Origin: RGIG5579 sp045655865
GTDB taxonomy: Bacteria > Bacillota > Clostridia > Oscillospirales > SIG627
Direction: 5' to 3'
Assembly (NCBI GenBank): GCA_045655865.1
Contig: JAZOQB010000008.1
Location: forward strand, 1 to 47,564
DNA length: 47,564 bases
The notes beneath the pieces were generated by a model. That model searched no databases. It was not told where the DNA came from and saw only the letters and a program-made list of their open reading frames with translations. The translations under genes and the position numbers were made by a program. Shown here in pieces: positions 8,175-15,597 of the stretch. Every line of letters starts with the position of its first letter. Within the stretch, counting starts at the first letter, position 1.

Positions 8175-9473
8175 ATGCTCACCATCGATGAAAAGCTCCT
8201 TGCACAAATCAGGGAAGCAGAAAACGAGGCGAACGAGTGTTTTCGCCAGATTGAAGCGCGTGCCTTTCTCCGGCAAAAGAAGGTTTTAGACGCCTTCCGG
8301 GAAGAGCGAGTCAGCGCCGAGTGTTTTCATTCCACCAGCGGATACGGTTATGATGACATGGGCAGAGAGGTTCTGGACCGTGTCTTTGCCAGAGTGTTTG
8401 AAGCAGAGAGTGCCTTTGTGCGGCACAGTATTCTCTCCGGTACCCACGCTCTTACCATCGCGCTCTTCGGACTTCTCCGCCCGGGCGACACCATGCTGGC
8501 TGTAACCGGAACCCCTTACGACACTTTGCAAAGCGTCATCGGAATTACCGGAAAAACCGGGACCGGATCCCTTATGGATTACCAAATCCGATACGAAGAG
8601 ATCCCCCTTACACAAGATTCCAAACTCGATAGCCAAGCCATTCTCCACCGCCTGAAAAAAGGCGACGTAAAAATGGTCTATCTTCAAAAAAGCCCCGGCT
8701 ATAGCACAAGATCTCCTTTGGGAAACTGGGCGGTGGCGGAGGCGGTACGACTGGTAAAAGAAGCCAATAGCCAGGCATTTGTTGTTGTGGACAACTGCTA
8801 CGGGGAATTTTGTGAAGATCACGAACCGCCGTTTTACGGTGCGGATCTTTGCATAGGTTCCCTTATCAAAAACCCCGGTGGTGGGATGGCAGAATGTGGC
8901 GGATATTTAGCAGGAACAAAAAAAGCGATCGATCTTTGTGCCCAGCGCTACTCCGCGCCGGGGCTCGGACTGGAGATCGGTGCTACTCTGGGCAACAACA
9001 AAAGCATATTTAAAGGGATCTTCTACGCGCCCCACACCGTAGCACAAGCGCTGAAAAGCGCCGTTTTCGCGGCAGCCCTCTTCCATCAAATGGGGTACCG
9101 AGTGATCCCGGAATCAAACGGCGAGCGATTTGACATTGTTCAACAGATCCATCTGGAGGATGGAAAAAAAGTGGAAGCTTTCTGCAAAGGACTGCAAAGC
9201 GCTTCCCCGGTGGACAGCCACGTAGTCCCGATTCCCTGGGAAATGCCCGGTTACCAGGATCCGGTGATCATGGCGGCTGGAGCGTTTACGCAAGGCTCTT
9301 CCATCGAACTTTCCGCCGACGCTCCCATGCGTCCTCCCTTCGCCGTATACCTACAAGGAGGGCTGACTTACGAGAGCGCAAAGCTTGGAATTTTGGCGGC
9401 AGCGCAGGAAATTCTTTTGATGGACAACAAAACCTATGAATCAACAAAGGAAGGAAAACAATCATGGAACTGA
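8175..9473 (+). CDS. PLP-dependent methionine gamma-lyase-family protein (YnbB/"aluminum resistance" family)
   Basis: A 432-residue fold-type I PLP enzyme of the Met_gamma_lyase family (PF06838 as recalled), often annotated as aluminum resistance protein. Visible features: the substrate/PLP region FHSTSGYGYDDMGRE, RHSILSGTHALTIALFGLLRPGD, the PLP-phosphate region around VVDNCYGEF, and the probable Schiff-base Lys in GSLIKNPGGGMAE. The C-terminal segment FTQGSSIELSADAPMRPPF is characteristic of this family rather than of true MetB/MegL enzymes. The physiological reaction is not established; C-S lyase activity is an inference from the fold. The last 10 nt overlap gpmI, so the two are translationally linked. 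The Shine-Dalgarno is weak (AAAGAGA). Confidence 0.88.
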   Translation: MLTIDEKLLAQIREAENEANECFRQIEARAFLRQKKVLDAFREERVSAECFHSTSGYGYDDMGREVLDRVFARVFEAESAFVRHSILSGTHALTIALFGLLRPGDTMLAVTGTPYDTLQSVIGITGKTGTGSLMDYQIRYEEIPLTQDSKLDSQAILHRLKKGDVKMVYLQKSPGYSTRSPLGNWAVAEAVRLVKEANSQAFVVVDNCYGEFCEDHEPPFYGADLCIGSLIKNPGGGMAECGGYLAGTKKAIDLCAQRYSAPGLGLEIGATLGNNKSIFKGIFYAPHTVAQALKSAVFAAALFHQMGYRVIPESNGERFDIVQQIHLEDGKKVEAFCKGLQSASPVDSHVVPIPWEMPGYQDPVIMAAGAFTQGSSIELSADAPMRPPFAVYLQGGLTYESAKLGILAAAQEILLMDNKTYESTKEGKQSWN

Positions 9474-11107
9474 AAGAATTGCAAAAAAAAGTCAATGTAA
9501 ATGGCCCGGTGGTCGTGTTAGTCCTGGACGGAGTGGGTCTGAATTCGAAAACGGAAGGCAACGCAGTTGCCTTGGCCGATACGCCTACGCTGGATCGCTT
9601 AATGCGTTCTTACCCTACTTTGAGCCTGAAAGCGCACGGTACTGCGGTAGGACTCCCGTCGGACGAGGACATGGGCAATTCCGAAGTTGGACACAACGCC
9701 CTTGGATCGGGACAAGTTTTTGCACAAGGGGCAAAGCTGGTCTCCAATTCCATTGAAAGCGGCTCTATCTATCAGGGAGAAGGATGGAAAAAAGTTAGTG
9801 ATAATTGCAAAACGAATCATTCTGTTCTCCACTTCATTGGTCTGTTCTCAGACGGAAACGTTCACTCTCACATCGATCACCTAAAAGCCTTGATCTGTCA
9901 GGCGAAGAAGGAAGGCATCCAACAGGTGCGCATTCATATTCTCCTGGATGGCAGAGACGTGGCGGAGACCAGCGCATTGGAATACGTTGAGCCTTTTGAA
10001 GCATTTCTCTCTGAGGTAAACAAAGACGGCTTTAACGCCAAAATTGCTTCCGGCGGGGGAAGAATGAGCATTACCATGGATCGCTACGAGGCCAACTGGT
10101 CTATGGTAAAAACCGGCTGGGACATTCACGTTTTGGGAGAAGGCAGACAGTTTGCCAGCGCAAAAGAAGCCATTGAAACTTACAGAAACGAGTATCACGT
10201 CATCGACCAGGATCTGCCCGGATTTGTCATTGCAGAAAACGGAAAACCCGTAGGTACGATCGAAGACGGAGACGGCGTTATTTTCTTCAATTTCCGGGGT
10301 GACCGCTCCATTGAGATCTCCAAAGCTTTCTGTGATGAATCTTTCCCCTATTTTGATCGCGTTCGCTTCCCGAAAACCGTTTATGCGGGAATGTTGGAGT
10401 ACGACGGCGATCTACACATTCCTCCCGTATATTTGGTGTCTCCGCCGGAAATTACCGGGACCATGGGCGAGTACCTAGCTCAGGCACCCATTCATTCTCT
10501 GGCGGTGAGCGAGACCCAAAAATACGGTCACGTGACTTACTTTTGGAACGGAAACAAATCCGGCAAGTACAGTGAAGAAAAAGAAACTTATCTGGAGATT
10601 CCTTCCGACGTCGTTCCCTTTGAGCAGAGGCCCTGGATGAAGTGTGCAGAGATCACCGATGTGTTGGTTGATGCCATTCTCGGAGGAAAATACCAATTCA
10701 TCCGCGCCAATTTCCCGAATGGCGACATGGTTGGCCACACCGGAAATTTAAAAGCTACTATGATCAGTATGGCATCGCTGGATCTTTGCCTTGACCGTAT
10801 TCTTGAAGCGGTCGACAAGGCCGGTGGCATCGCCATTATCACCGCCGATCACGGAAACGCTGATGCTATGGTGGAGTTGGACAAAAAAACAGGAGCAACG
10901 AAAACAAACAAGGACGGAAGCGCCAAATCCAAGACCAGCCACACCTTAAGTCCTGTTCCCTGCATCTTCTATGATAACTGTTCGGCAAATCAATACCAAG
11001 TGAAAAACGGATCCTTCGGTCTGGCCAATGTAGCCGCCACCGTGGTCAACCTTCTGGGTTACCAGGCACCGGAAATCTGGAATGAAAGCATGATCGAAAT
11101 CAAATAA
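9464..11107 (+). CDS. gpmI: 2,3-bisphosphoglycerate-independent phosphoglycerate mutase (long, plant-like type)
   Basis: Interconverts 3- and 2-phosphoglycerate in glycolysis using two Mn ions and a phosphoserine. The product is 547 residues, longer than the roughly 510 of Bacillus-type GpmI. Metal ligands are in VLDGVG (residues 20-25), and the nucleophile Ser73 lies in DMGNSEVGHNALGSGQVFAQ. C-terminal ligands appear in FPNGDMVGHTGN and ITADHGNADAMVE. The HNALGSGQVFAQGAKLV pattern and the long Lys/Thr-rich insert after ADHGNADAM resemble the plant-type branch (recalled comparison), not the HxNIGAGR pattern of Bacillus. The ATG is preceded by AAGGAAGG and overlaps the upstream gene by 10 nt. 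It is followed directly by a strong terminator. Confidence 0.96.
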   Translation: MELKELQKKVNVNGPVVVLVLDGVGLNSKTEGNAVALADTPTLDRLMRSYPTLSLKAHGTAVGLPSDEDMGNSEVGHNALGSGQVFAQGAKLVSNSIESGSIYQGEGWKKVSDNCKTNHSVLHFIGLFSDGNVHSHIDHLKALICQAKKEGIQQVRIHILLDGRDVAETSALEYVEPFEAFLSEVNKDGFNAKIASGGGRMSITMDRYEANWSMVKTGWDIHVLGEGRQFASAKEAIETYRNEYHVIDQDLPGFVIAENGKPVGTIEDGDGVIFFNFRGDRSIEISKAFCDESFPYFDRVRFPKTVYAGMLEYDGDLHIPPVYLVSPPEITGTMGEYLAQAPIHSLAVSETQKYGHVTYFWNGNKSGKYSEEKETYLEIPSDVVPFEQRPWMKCAEITDVLVDAILGGKYQFIRANFPNGDMVGHTGNLKATMISMASLDLCLDRILEAVDKAGGIAIITADHGNADAMVELDKKTGATKTNKDGSAKSKTSHTLSPVPCIFYDNCSANQYQVKNGSFGLANVAATVVNLLGYQAPEIWNESMIEIK

Positions 11108-11110
11108 TCA

Positions 11111-11146
11111 AAAAAGACCCTGCAGAAACTTCTGCAGGGTCTTTTT
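11111..11146 (+). terminator. Rho-independent terminator after gpmI
   Basis: GACCCTGCAGAA and TTCTGCAGGGTC form a 12-bp perfect stem followed by TTTTT, starting 3 nt after the gpmI stop codon. Confidence 0.93.
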
Positions 11147-11166
11147 ATAAGCGCATCCTGTGCTTA

Positions 11167-11247
11167 TCATTCTCTGGTGACCTGGAGGACACACATGAAA
11201 AACACGCCGATGATTCCACCGATCACAATTCCAAAGAGAAATTCCAT
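11167..11247 (-). CDS. DUF3789-like 26-residue membrane microprotein
   Basis: A tiny gene of 26 codons plus TGA. The product begins MEFLFGIVIGGIIGVFFMC and ends VLQVTRE: a single hydrophobic helix with a short charged tail. The pattern (FxxGxxxGxxxGVxxMCxLQV) matches what I recall of the DUF3789 family, small proteins common in Bacillota and their mobile elements. AAGGA lies about 10 nt before the ATG. It starts 48 nt after the recombinase gene ends, on the same strand, and no promoter of its own was evident, so it is probably cotranscribed with the recombinase. The function is unknown. The risk is that any short hydrophobic frame could look similar, but the ribosome site and residue pattern together argue for a real gene. 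Confidence 0.72.
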   Translation of the reverse strand: MEFLFGIVIGGIIGVFFMCVLQVTRE

Positions 11248-11295
11248 ATCAGACCATTCCTTCGTTTTTTCTTATTGTTCCAAATAAAACGAAGA

Positions 11296-12264
11296 TTATT
11301 CTTTTTCGGAAAAATCGTTCAAAGGGTTTTCTGTCATGGCTTGTTTCATATGTTCATCGCTAACATGGGTGTAGATTTGCGTAGTATTGAGCTGCTCATG
11401 GCCTAAAATATCCTTTAAGACCCGAACATCGACTTTACCGGTTCCGTACATCAGCGTTGCGGCCGTATGGCGCAATTTGTGAACCGAATAATTTTTTTCT
11501 TCTAGTCCCGCCAGTTTTAAATATTTGTAAACCAGCCACTGAATGCTTTTTACCGACAAGCGACGGTGGTTTCGGCTGACAAACAACGCTTTTTCGTCTC
11601 GACAAGACTCTGCTTTTCTCTGTTCTATATAATCTCGCAAAGCAGATATGCAAGCATTGTTTAAATAAACCAGACGCTGTTTATTTCCCTTTCCTGTAAT
11701 AATAAGTTGAGAAAGGTCTGAAGAGAGATCCGGAATGGAAATTCCCGCCAATTCAGAAACTCGCATGCCGCAATTCAAAAACAGTGTTAAAATGGCAAAA
11801 TCGCGCTTGGTATTGGCTCCTCCTTGCGACTTTGCCGCTTCCAGGAGAAGACGGCTTTCGGAAAGACTTAAAAACTTGGGAAGTGCGTGTCGAACATTGG
11901 GAGCATCGATATCTTTGGCAGGATTTACATCAATGGAATGTTCTTTCACCGTCAAAAACTTAAAAAAACCTTTGATCGCAGAAAGCTTTCTGGCTCGTGA
12001 GGCGTTGCCATTTCCTAAAGACGCAGCATGAAGGAGGTACTCATAAATCTGCTGTGACGTAATGGAGGCAATTTCACTGTCGCCAATGTCAGAAAGGTTG
12101 ACCTTCCCATCCTGATCGGCTCGATGGCGAAAACAGTAACGAAAAAAATTGGAAAGATCCACGCTATATTCATAAACGGTCTTTTCGCTGGCACCCTGAA
12201 TGGAGAGCTTATAGGAAAGAAATCGCGATACGGCTCCGGGGAGCGTTTCCATTTTTATATTCAC
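11296..12264 (-). CDS. Tyrosine recombinase, XerC/XerD type (GTG start)
   Basis: A 322-residue site-specific recombinase of Xer size and architecture. The N-terminal SAM-like core-binding domain spans about residues 1-110, and the catalytic domain follows. Catalytic residues visible: Arg in NCGMRVSELAGI, Lys in ITGKGNKQRLVY, His and Arg in HKLRHTAATLMYG, His in LGHEQLNTTQIYTH, and the nucleophile Tyr in IYTH. The start is GTG at 12264, preceded by GGGAGGTGG. An ATG 60 nt further upstream would lie at or before the promoter and cannot be used. Probably a chromosome-dimer-resolving Xer, since no phage or transposon genes flank it. Assignment to XerC, XerD or XerA cannot be made from one sequence. 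Confidence 0.9.
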   Translation of the reverse strand: MNIKMETLPGAVSRFLSYKLSIQGASEKTVYEYSVDLSNFFRYCFRHRADQDGKVNLSDIGDSEIASITSQQIYEYLLHAASLGNGNASRARKLSAIKGFFKFLTVKEHSIDVNPAKDIDAPNVRHALPKFLSLSESRLLLEAAKSQGGANTKRDFAILTLFLNCGMRVSELAGISIPDLSSDLSQLIITGKGNKQRLVYLNNACISALRDYIEQRKAESCRDEKALFVSRNHRRLSVKSIQWLVYKYLKLAGLEEKNYSVHKLRHTAATLMYGTGKVDVRVLKDILGHEQLNTTQIYTHVSDEHMKQAMTENPLNDFSEKE

Positions 12265-12282
12265 TCTACCACCTCCCTTCTC

Positions 12283-12311
12283 ATTATAAACAAAATAGCA
12301 AAAAAAATCAA
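12283..12311 (-). promoter_or_regulatory. Sigma-A promoter of the Xer-type recombinase
   Basis: Minus-strand TTGATT (12311-12306), a 17-nt spacer and TATAAT (12288-12283) lie about 20 nt before the GTG start. The position fixes that start and gives a very short leader. Confidence 0.85.
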
Positions 12312-12354
12312 TGACCGTAATCAATTCCCTATTTCTTTGCCAAATGAATCTTAT

Positions 12355-12384
12355 AAAAAAGGACGGGCGTTATCGCCCGTCCTT
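12355..12384 (-). terminator. Terminator of the first surface-protein gene
   Basis: Read on the minus strand, AAGGACGGGCG and CGCCCGTCCTT pair with a 4-nt loop (ATAA, plus-strand TTAT), followed by TTTTTT. It lies about 30 nt after the end of the 530-residue surface-protein gene and insulates the recombinase gene. Confidence 0.92.
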
Positions 12385-12416
12385 CATGTCAATATTTACT
12401 TTTCAAAAAGAAGAAC

Positions 12417-14009
12417 TTATTTGACTTTCTTCCTTCTAAAAGAAACTACCGTAATCGCAGCCACACAAGCGAGCATCGCACCACCGGCCATAAGCACCAG
12501 CGTAAGGCTGTCACCGGTCTGGGAAGCGCCGCCGGAAGAACCGAGAACCGTGCCGGCAATGGTAATGTTGCGGGAAAGGTTCTTTGTGGTACCGGTGTCA
12601 ACCCAACCGGTTCCGTCAAAACGCTGCTGAGTAAAGGTAACTACCAGGGTGTGAAGTCCCACCGGGAGATTCTTCGTTTCAAACTGTGCCGTTTTATGAT
12701 CGGATGCAAAGGTACCGGTGATCTTCGTATCATAGCCCTTTCGAACACGGAACTGCGTGGGCACTACGCGAGAGTCGCCAACTTGAGGAGAGGTATTCTC
12801 CACTGCATCAGGAACCACAGTAAAGGAAGCGATCTCACCCAGTTTATACACCGATTGAACCTCATCCAAGCCATATCCGGAAAGGCCTGCGCGGAATCCG
12901 GTAGAAGTAACCGTCCCGGGGTTGGAAGGATCGTAAGCGCCCATGTGGCAAACCGGAGAAGGAACATAGGTAATAGAAAGTTTCTCACCGGTTTCCAAGG
13001 TCCAAAACTCTCTGGCTTCCTTAGCCCAAGTAGAACTCTTGGTATTTGACTGAACGCCGTTATACTCGCAGTAAGGTCTCATTTCCCGATCACCGCCAAA
13101 TCCGGTAGTCAAGAACAACTGGGAATTCCCGTTCTCTCCACCGGTTCTGGTAACAGCCAGCTGGAAAAGGTAAGTGCCGTAGAATTTTCCCATAGCCAAA
13201 AGCTCGGCTACATCAGAAGGATCGTAACGGCCTTTCATGGAATAAGCAATGTCTCCCAGAGGGATCCGATACTCGAACATATAAACGTGTTTGCCGTTCA
13301 AGAAGCGGTAACCGGAGGCAGCGTTCTTGGAGTACCGTGTCATATCCCAAGTGTTTGAGCTGGAATCCACATACGAATCAAAATCCAGCGTCACAGACTG
13401 AGAAACCTCACCGGAAATCTGTTTGAAGGTGCGGTTGCCGGCGGGCACAGACGATACCGTAAAGTTGGTACCGACAGACCGATAGGCGTAGGTATTGGAA
13501 AGACGGGAAGCCGCTTCCGGAAGATAAGGAGATTGATTCAAACCGTAGCGAACATTAGCATGCAAAGTAGACTCCGCGCCGGAAGATGTGGTCACGCTGA
13601 TAGGCTCGGAGAGTTCAACCTGCTCTGCAATAAAGACATACTGATCGTTATAACAAAGATAGCTGGTAATTTTAGCGTCCTTGTATTCGTCTCCGAAGGT
13701 CGTAGTGCCGGATGAAATCACATTGGTGTAATCATTGGTGCCAGCACCGTTGGTCAAGCTCAGACCATCTCCGATCACTGCGACATCAGAAATCGCAGGA
13801 TATTCCGAAGCGCCGATAGAGCCGTCCGCTCTCGGTGCACGGGTCACGTAATAAGAATAGAAATTATGAATCCCATAAGCGTTTAGATCATGGGCTGTGG
13901 TTCCGGTCTGAATAAATGCAGTAGAGCTCATTGCAATAGCGGAAGTGCTAACGCATAGCGCAGCTGCCACAAGAATCACCGCAAGAAGCACAGAAACAAT
14001 TCTCTTCAT
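12417..14009 (-). CDS. Secreted, membrane-anchored protein of unknown function, paralog A
   Basis: Starts at ATG 14009 (AAGGAG 10 nt upstream), giving 530 residues. A signal peptide covers about residues 1-25 (MKRIVSVLLAVILVAAALCV). The ectodomain opens with AHDLNAYGIHNFYSYY and ADGSIGASEYP, and later carries TWDMTRYSKNAAS and MFEYRIPLGDIAYS. A beta-rich tail with THTL/VVTF-type strands follows. The C terminus is QTGDSLTLVLMAGG, a hydrophobic helix, then SFRRKKVK: a cell-wall-sorting-like tail lacking a full LPXTG, so membrane anchoring is the safe reading. The DGxIxxxEY segment resembles the entry strand of CBM9/DOMON-like sandwiches, which is inference only. It shares these blocks with the next two upstream genes. 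It has its own consensus promoter. The ligand and role are unknown. Confidence 0.85.
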   Translation of the reverse strand: MKRIVSVLLAVILVAAALCVSTSAIAMSSTAFIQTGTTAHDLNAYGIHNFYSYYVTRAPRADGSIGASEYPAISDVAVIGDGLSLTNGAGTNDYTNVISSGTTTFGDEYKDAKITSYLCYNDQYVFIAEQVELSEPISVTTSSGAESTLHANVRYGLNQSPYLPEAASRLSNTYAYRSVGTNFTVSSVPAGNRTFKQISGEVSQSVTLDFDSYVDSSSNTWDMTRYSKNAASGYRFLNGKHVYMFEYRIPLGDIAYSMKGRYDPSDVAELLAMGKFYGTYLFQLAVTRTGGENGNSQLFLTTGFGGDREMRPYCEYNGVQSNTKSSTWAKEAREFWTLETGEKLSITYVPSPVCHMGAYDPSNPGTVTSTGFRAGLSGYGLDEVQSVYKLGEIASFTVVPDAVENTSPQVGDSRVVPTQFRVRKGYDTKITGTFASDHKTAQFETKNLPVGLHTLVVTFTQQRFDGTGWVDTGTTKNLSRNITIAGTVLGSSGGASQTGDSLTLVLMAGGAMLACVAAITVVSFRRKKVK

Positions 14010-14039
14010 TGCAAAACATCTCCTTATAGTTCTATGACA

Positions 14040-14068
14040 ATTATAACTGTTTTCGATTTTTATGTCAA
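14040..14068 (-). promoter_or_regulatory. Perfect-consensus promoter of paralog A
   Basis: Minus-strand TTGACA (14068-14063), a 17-nt spacer and TATAAT (14045-14040), matching the sigma-A consensus at all twelve box positions. It lies about 30 nt before the ATG at 14009, between the stop of paralog B and the start of paralog A, so paralog A is expressed independently and probably strongly. Confidence 0.9.
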
Positions 14069-14101
14069 TAGAAATCAGCGCAGAATCCATAAATTTTCAA
14101 T

Positions 14102-15544
14102 TTATTTTGTTGTTTTTTTGTTCTTTTCATCTTGTTTTTCCCGCAACCGGAGCAAAACGGAAACTCCAACCACAGAGAAAAACAAAAAGACGCCGGCTCC
14201 CAACGTTAGAATGGATCCGAGAAGGCTCATTTCCCCGTCTTCCTTCCCCGATTCATCCCGATCCAAATAGATGATCTCCGTATGCTCCGGCAACTCTTCT
14301 CCCAAAGGCGGCAGGTCTTCCAGAAAGCGATCGCCACCAGTGTAAGCGTCGCCCCCCGTTTCTCCTTGGGAAATATCCTCCTTCCGCAATTCGGAATCGG
14401 GAGAAGCGGAAAGAGAACCTTCGCCGGCAATCCCCTCCGACGGAGGAACCGTAGAATCGGTTCCGCTCCCCTCTTGCCAATCGACCTTGGAAGGTCCTCC
14501 CACAAGATAAATGGGAGTGGGCAGATAATCGACGGTACAAATTAGGCCTTCGGAATTTATATGGCTATTACGGATAACACAGCTCCAGGATTCGCCGGAA
14601 TCGGAAAAGGGACAAGGCGAATTCCCGGCGATACCGGTGGAAATGCAAAGAGGTGTAGTCAAGCCGCCGTTTCCTGGCACACAATCTGTCACAGAGATCT
14701 GAGTGAAAAAACTTCCGCAGATCTGTCCTTTTCCGGTTTTTAAAGTCAAAGAAATCTGATCCCTCCGGGCGGGCTCCACGGACAGCAACACATCACCGAT
14801 AGGAATCCTTGCCTCAAAAGTTACAAGGCATTTCCCCTCTGTCATCTCTTGTGTTAAAACCGCTTCCTTCCGATAACGGTCCGAATTCCAAAGCAAGCCG
14901 TCAAAATCGGTATACCCTATGTTTTGATCTTCAGTTGTGAACGAGGAAAAAGAAAGAACAAGCTCCGATTCCCCCTCACCCCAATTGATCATCCTGGTTC
15001 CGGACAGAGCAATACAATCCAAACCGTCCGCAGAAAAGAAATAGCGATTGGTCAGACAAGAGCTGCGCTCCACCGGATCTTCCCCGGGCGTTAAACCCAA
15101 AGAGACGCTGATAAGGTAGACAGCGCCCGCCTTGGGATGTTGATAAGAACCGATCATGTCCATGTCAGGCAAGAGCAATCGGACACCCAGATAAAAATAA
15201 CGGTTATCAAAAGAAAGATAGTTTTCCTGCAAAACGCCTTCCAGATCCAAACCGAACAGAGGCGCAAGATCGCCATTGTCATATTGACCGCCAAGAGAAA
15301 GAAGTCGTATTCCCTCATTCCAACGGGCAAAATTGCATCGCCCATATTCTCCTTCTGTAATTTTGCCATCCAACAACACCGGCGCATTGCTTCGCGATCC
15401 GTGCATAGAGGGTAGCCCTTGCGAGGATAAATCACAAAAAGAGAAGGAATCCGGACGCGGCAAGGCGTACGCCTGGGTACCACCCACCGCCGAAATCATA
15501 ATCGTTAAAACGACAAAAAATATAAAAATTCGTCTCATTTTCAT
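14102..15544 (-). CDS. Secreted, membrane-anchored protein of unknown function, paralog B
   Basis: 480 residues with an N-terminal signal peptide (about residues 1-27, MKMRRIFIFFVVLTIMISAV) and a C-terminal membrane helix (about residues 440-465) followed by LRLREKQDEKNKKTTK. It shares the family blocks with its neighbours: LLDGKITEGEYGR, FDNRYFYLGV, LLWNSDRYRKEAVL and VTFEARIPIGDVLLS. It differs by a Gly/Ser/Glu-rich linker before the membrane helix (about residues 365-435) that would lift the domain off the membrane, and it lacks the TGDS motif of the other two. No Shine-Dalgarno is present. The ATG follows directly after the U-tract of a terminator, so expression probably depends on read-through or an unusual initiation. 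A second in-frame ATG two codons on has the same problem. Confidence 0.82.
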   Translation of the reverse strand: MKMRRIFIFFVVLTIMISAVGGTQAYALPRPDSFSFCDLSSQGLPSMHGSRSNAPVLLDGKITEGEYGRCNFARWNEGIRLLSLGGQYDNGDLAPLFGLDLEGVLQENYLSFDNRYFYLGVRLLLPDMDMIGSYQHPKAGAVYLISVSLGLTPGEDPVERSSCLTNRYFFSADGLDCIALSGTRMINWGEGESELVLSFSSFTTEDQNIGYTDFDGLLWNSDRYRKEAVLTQEMTEGKCLVTFEARIPIGDVLLSVEPARRDQISLTLKTGKGQICGSFFTQISVTDCVPGNGGLTTPLCISTGIAGNSPCPFSDSGESWSCVIRNSHINSEGLICTVDYLPTPIYLVGGPSKVDWQEGSGTDSTVPPSEGIAGEGSLSASPDSELRKEDISQGETGGDAYTGGDRFLEDLPPLGEELPEHTEIIYLDRDESGKEDGEMSLLGSILTLGAGVFLFFSVVGVSVLLRLREKQDEKNKKTTK

Positions 15545-15546
15545 CG

Positions 15547-15583
15547 AAAAAAATAGCGGATCGCCGGAGCGAACCGCTATTTT
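15547..15583 (-). terminator. Strong terminator of paralog C, abutting the paralog B start codon
   Basis: Plus-strand arms AAAATAGCGG (15550-15559) and CCGCTATTTT (15574-15583) are perfect inverted repeats, with TCGC/GCGA (15561-15564, 15569-15572) extending the stem to a 4-nt loop. On the minus strand the stem is followed by seven U residues (15553-15547), some of which can also pair with the left arm. The paralog B ATG begins at 15544, only 2 nt after this tract. Confidence 0.9.
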
Positions 15584-15597
15584 CGTTCTAGATTGAA

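Noticed and set aside
11296..12264. Tyrosine recombinase as the integrase of a mobile element.
   Set aside because: No phage, conjugation or cargo genes, and no flanking direct repeats or tRNA were seen. Size and motifs fit a housekeeping Xer protein. The DUF3789-like microprotein is the only hint in the other direction.
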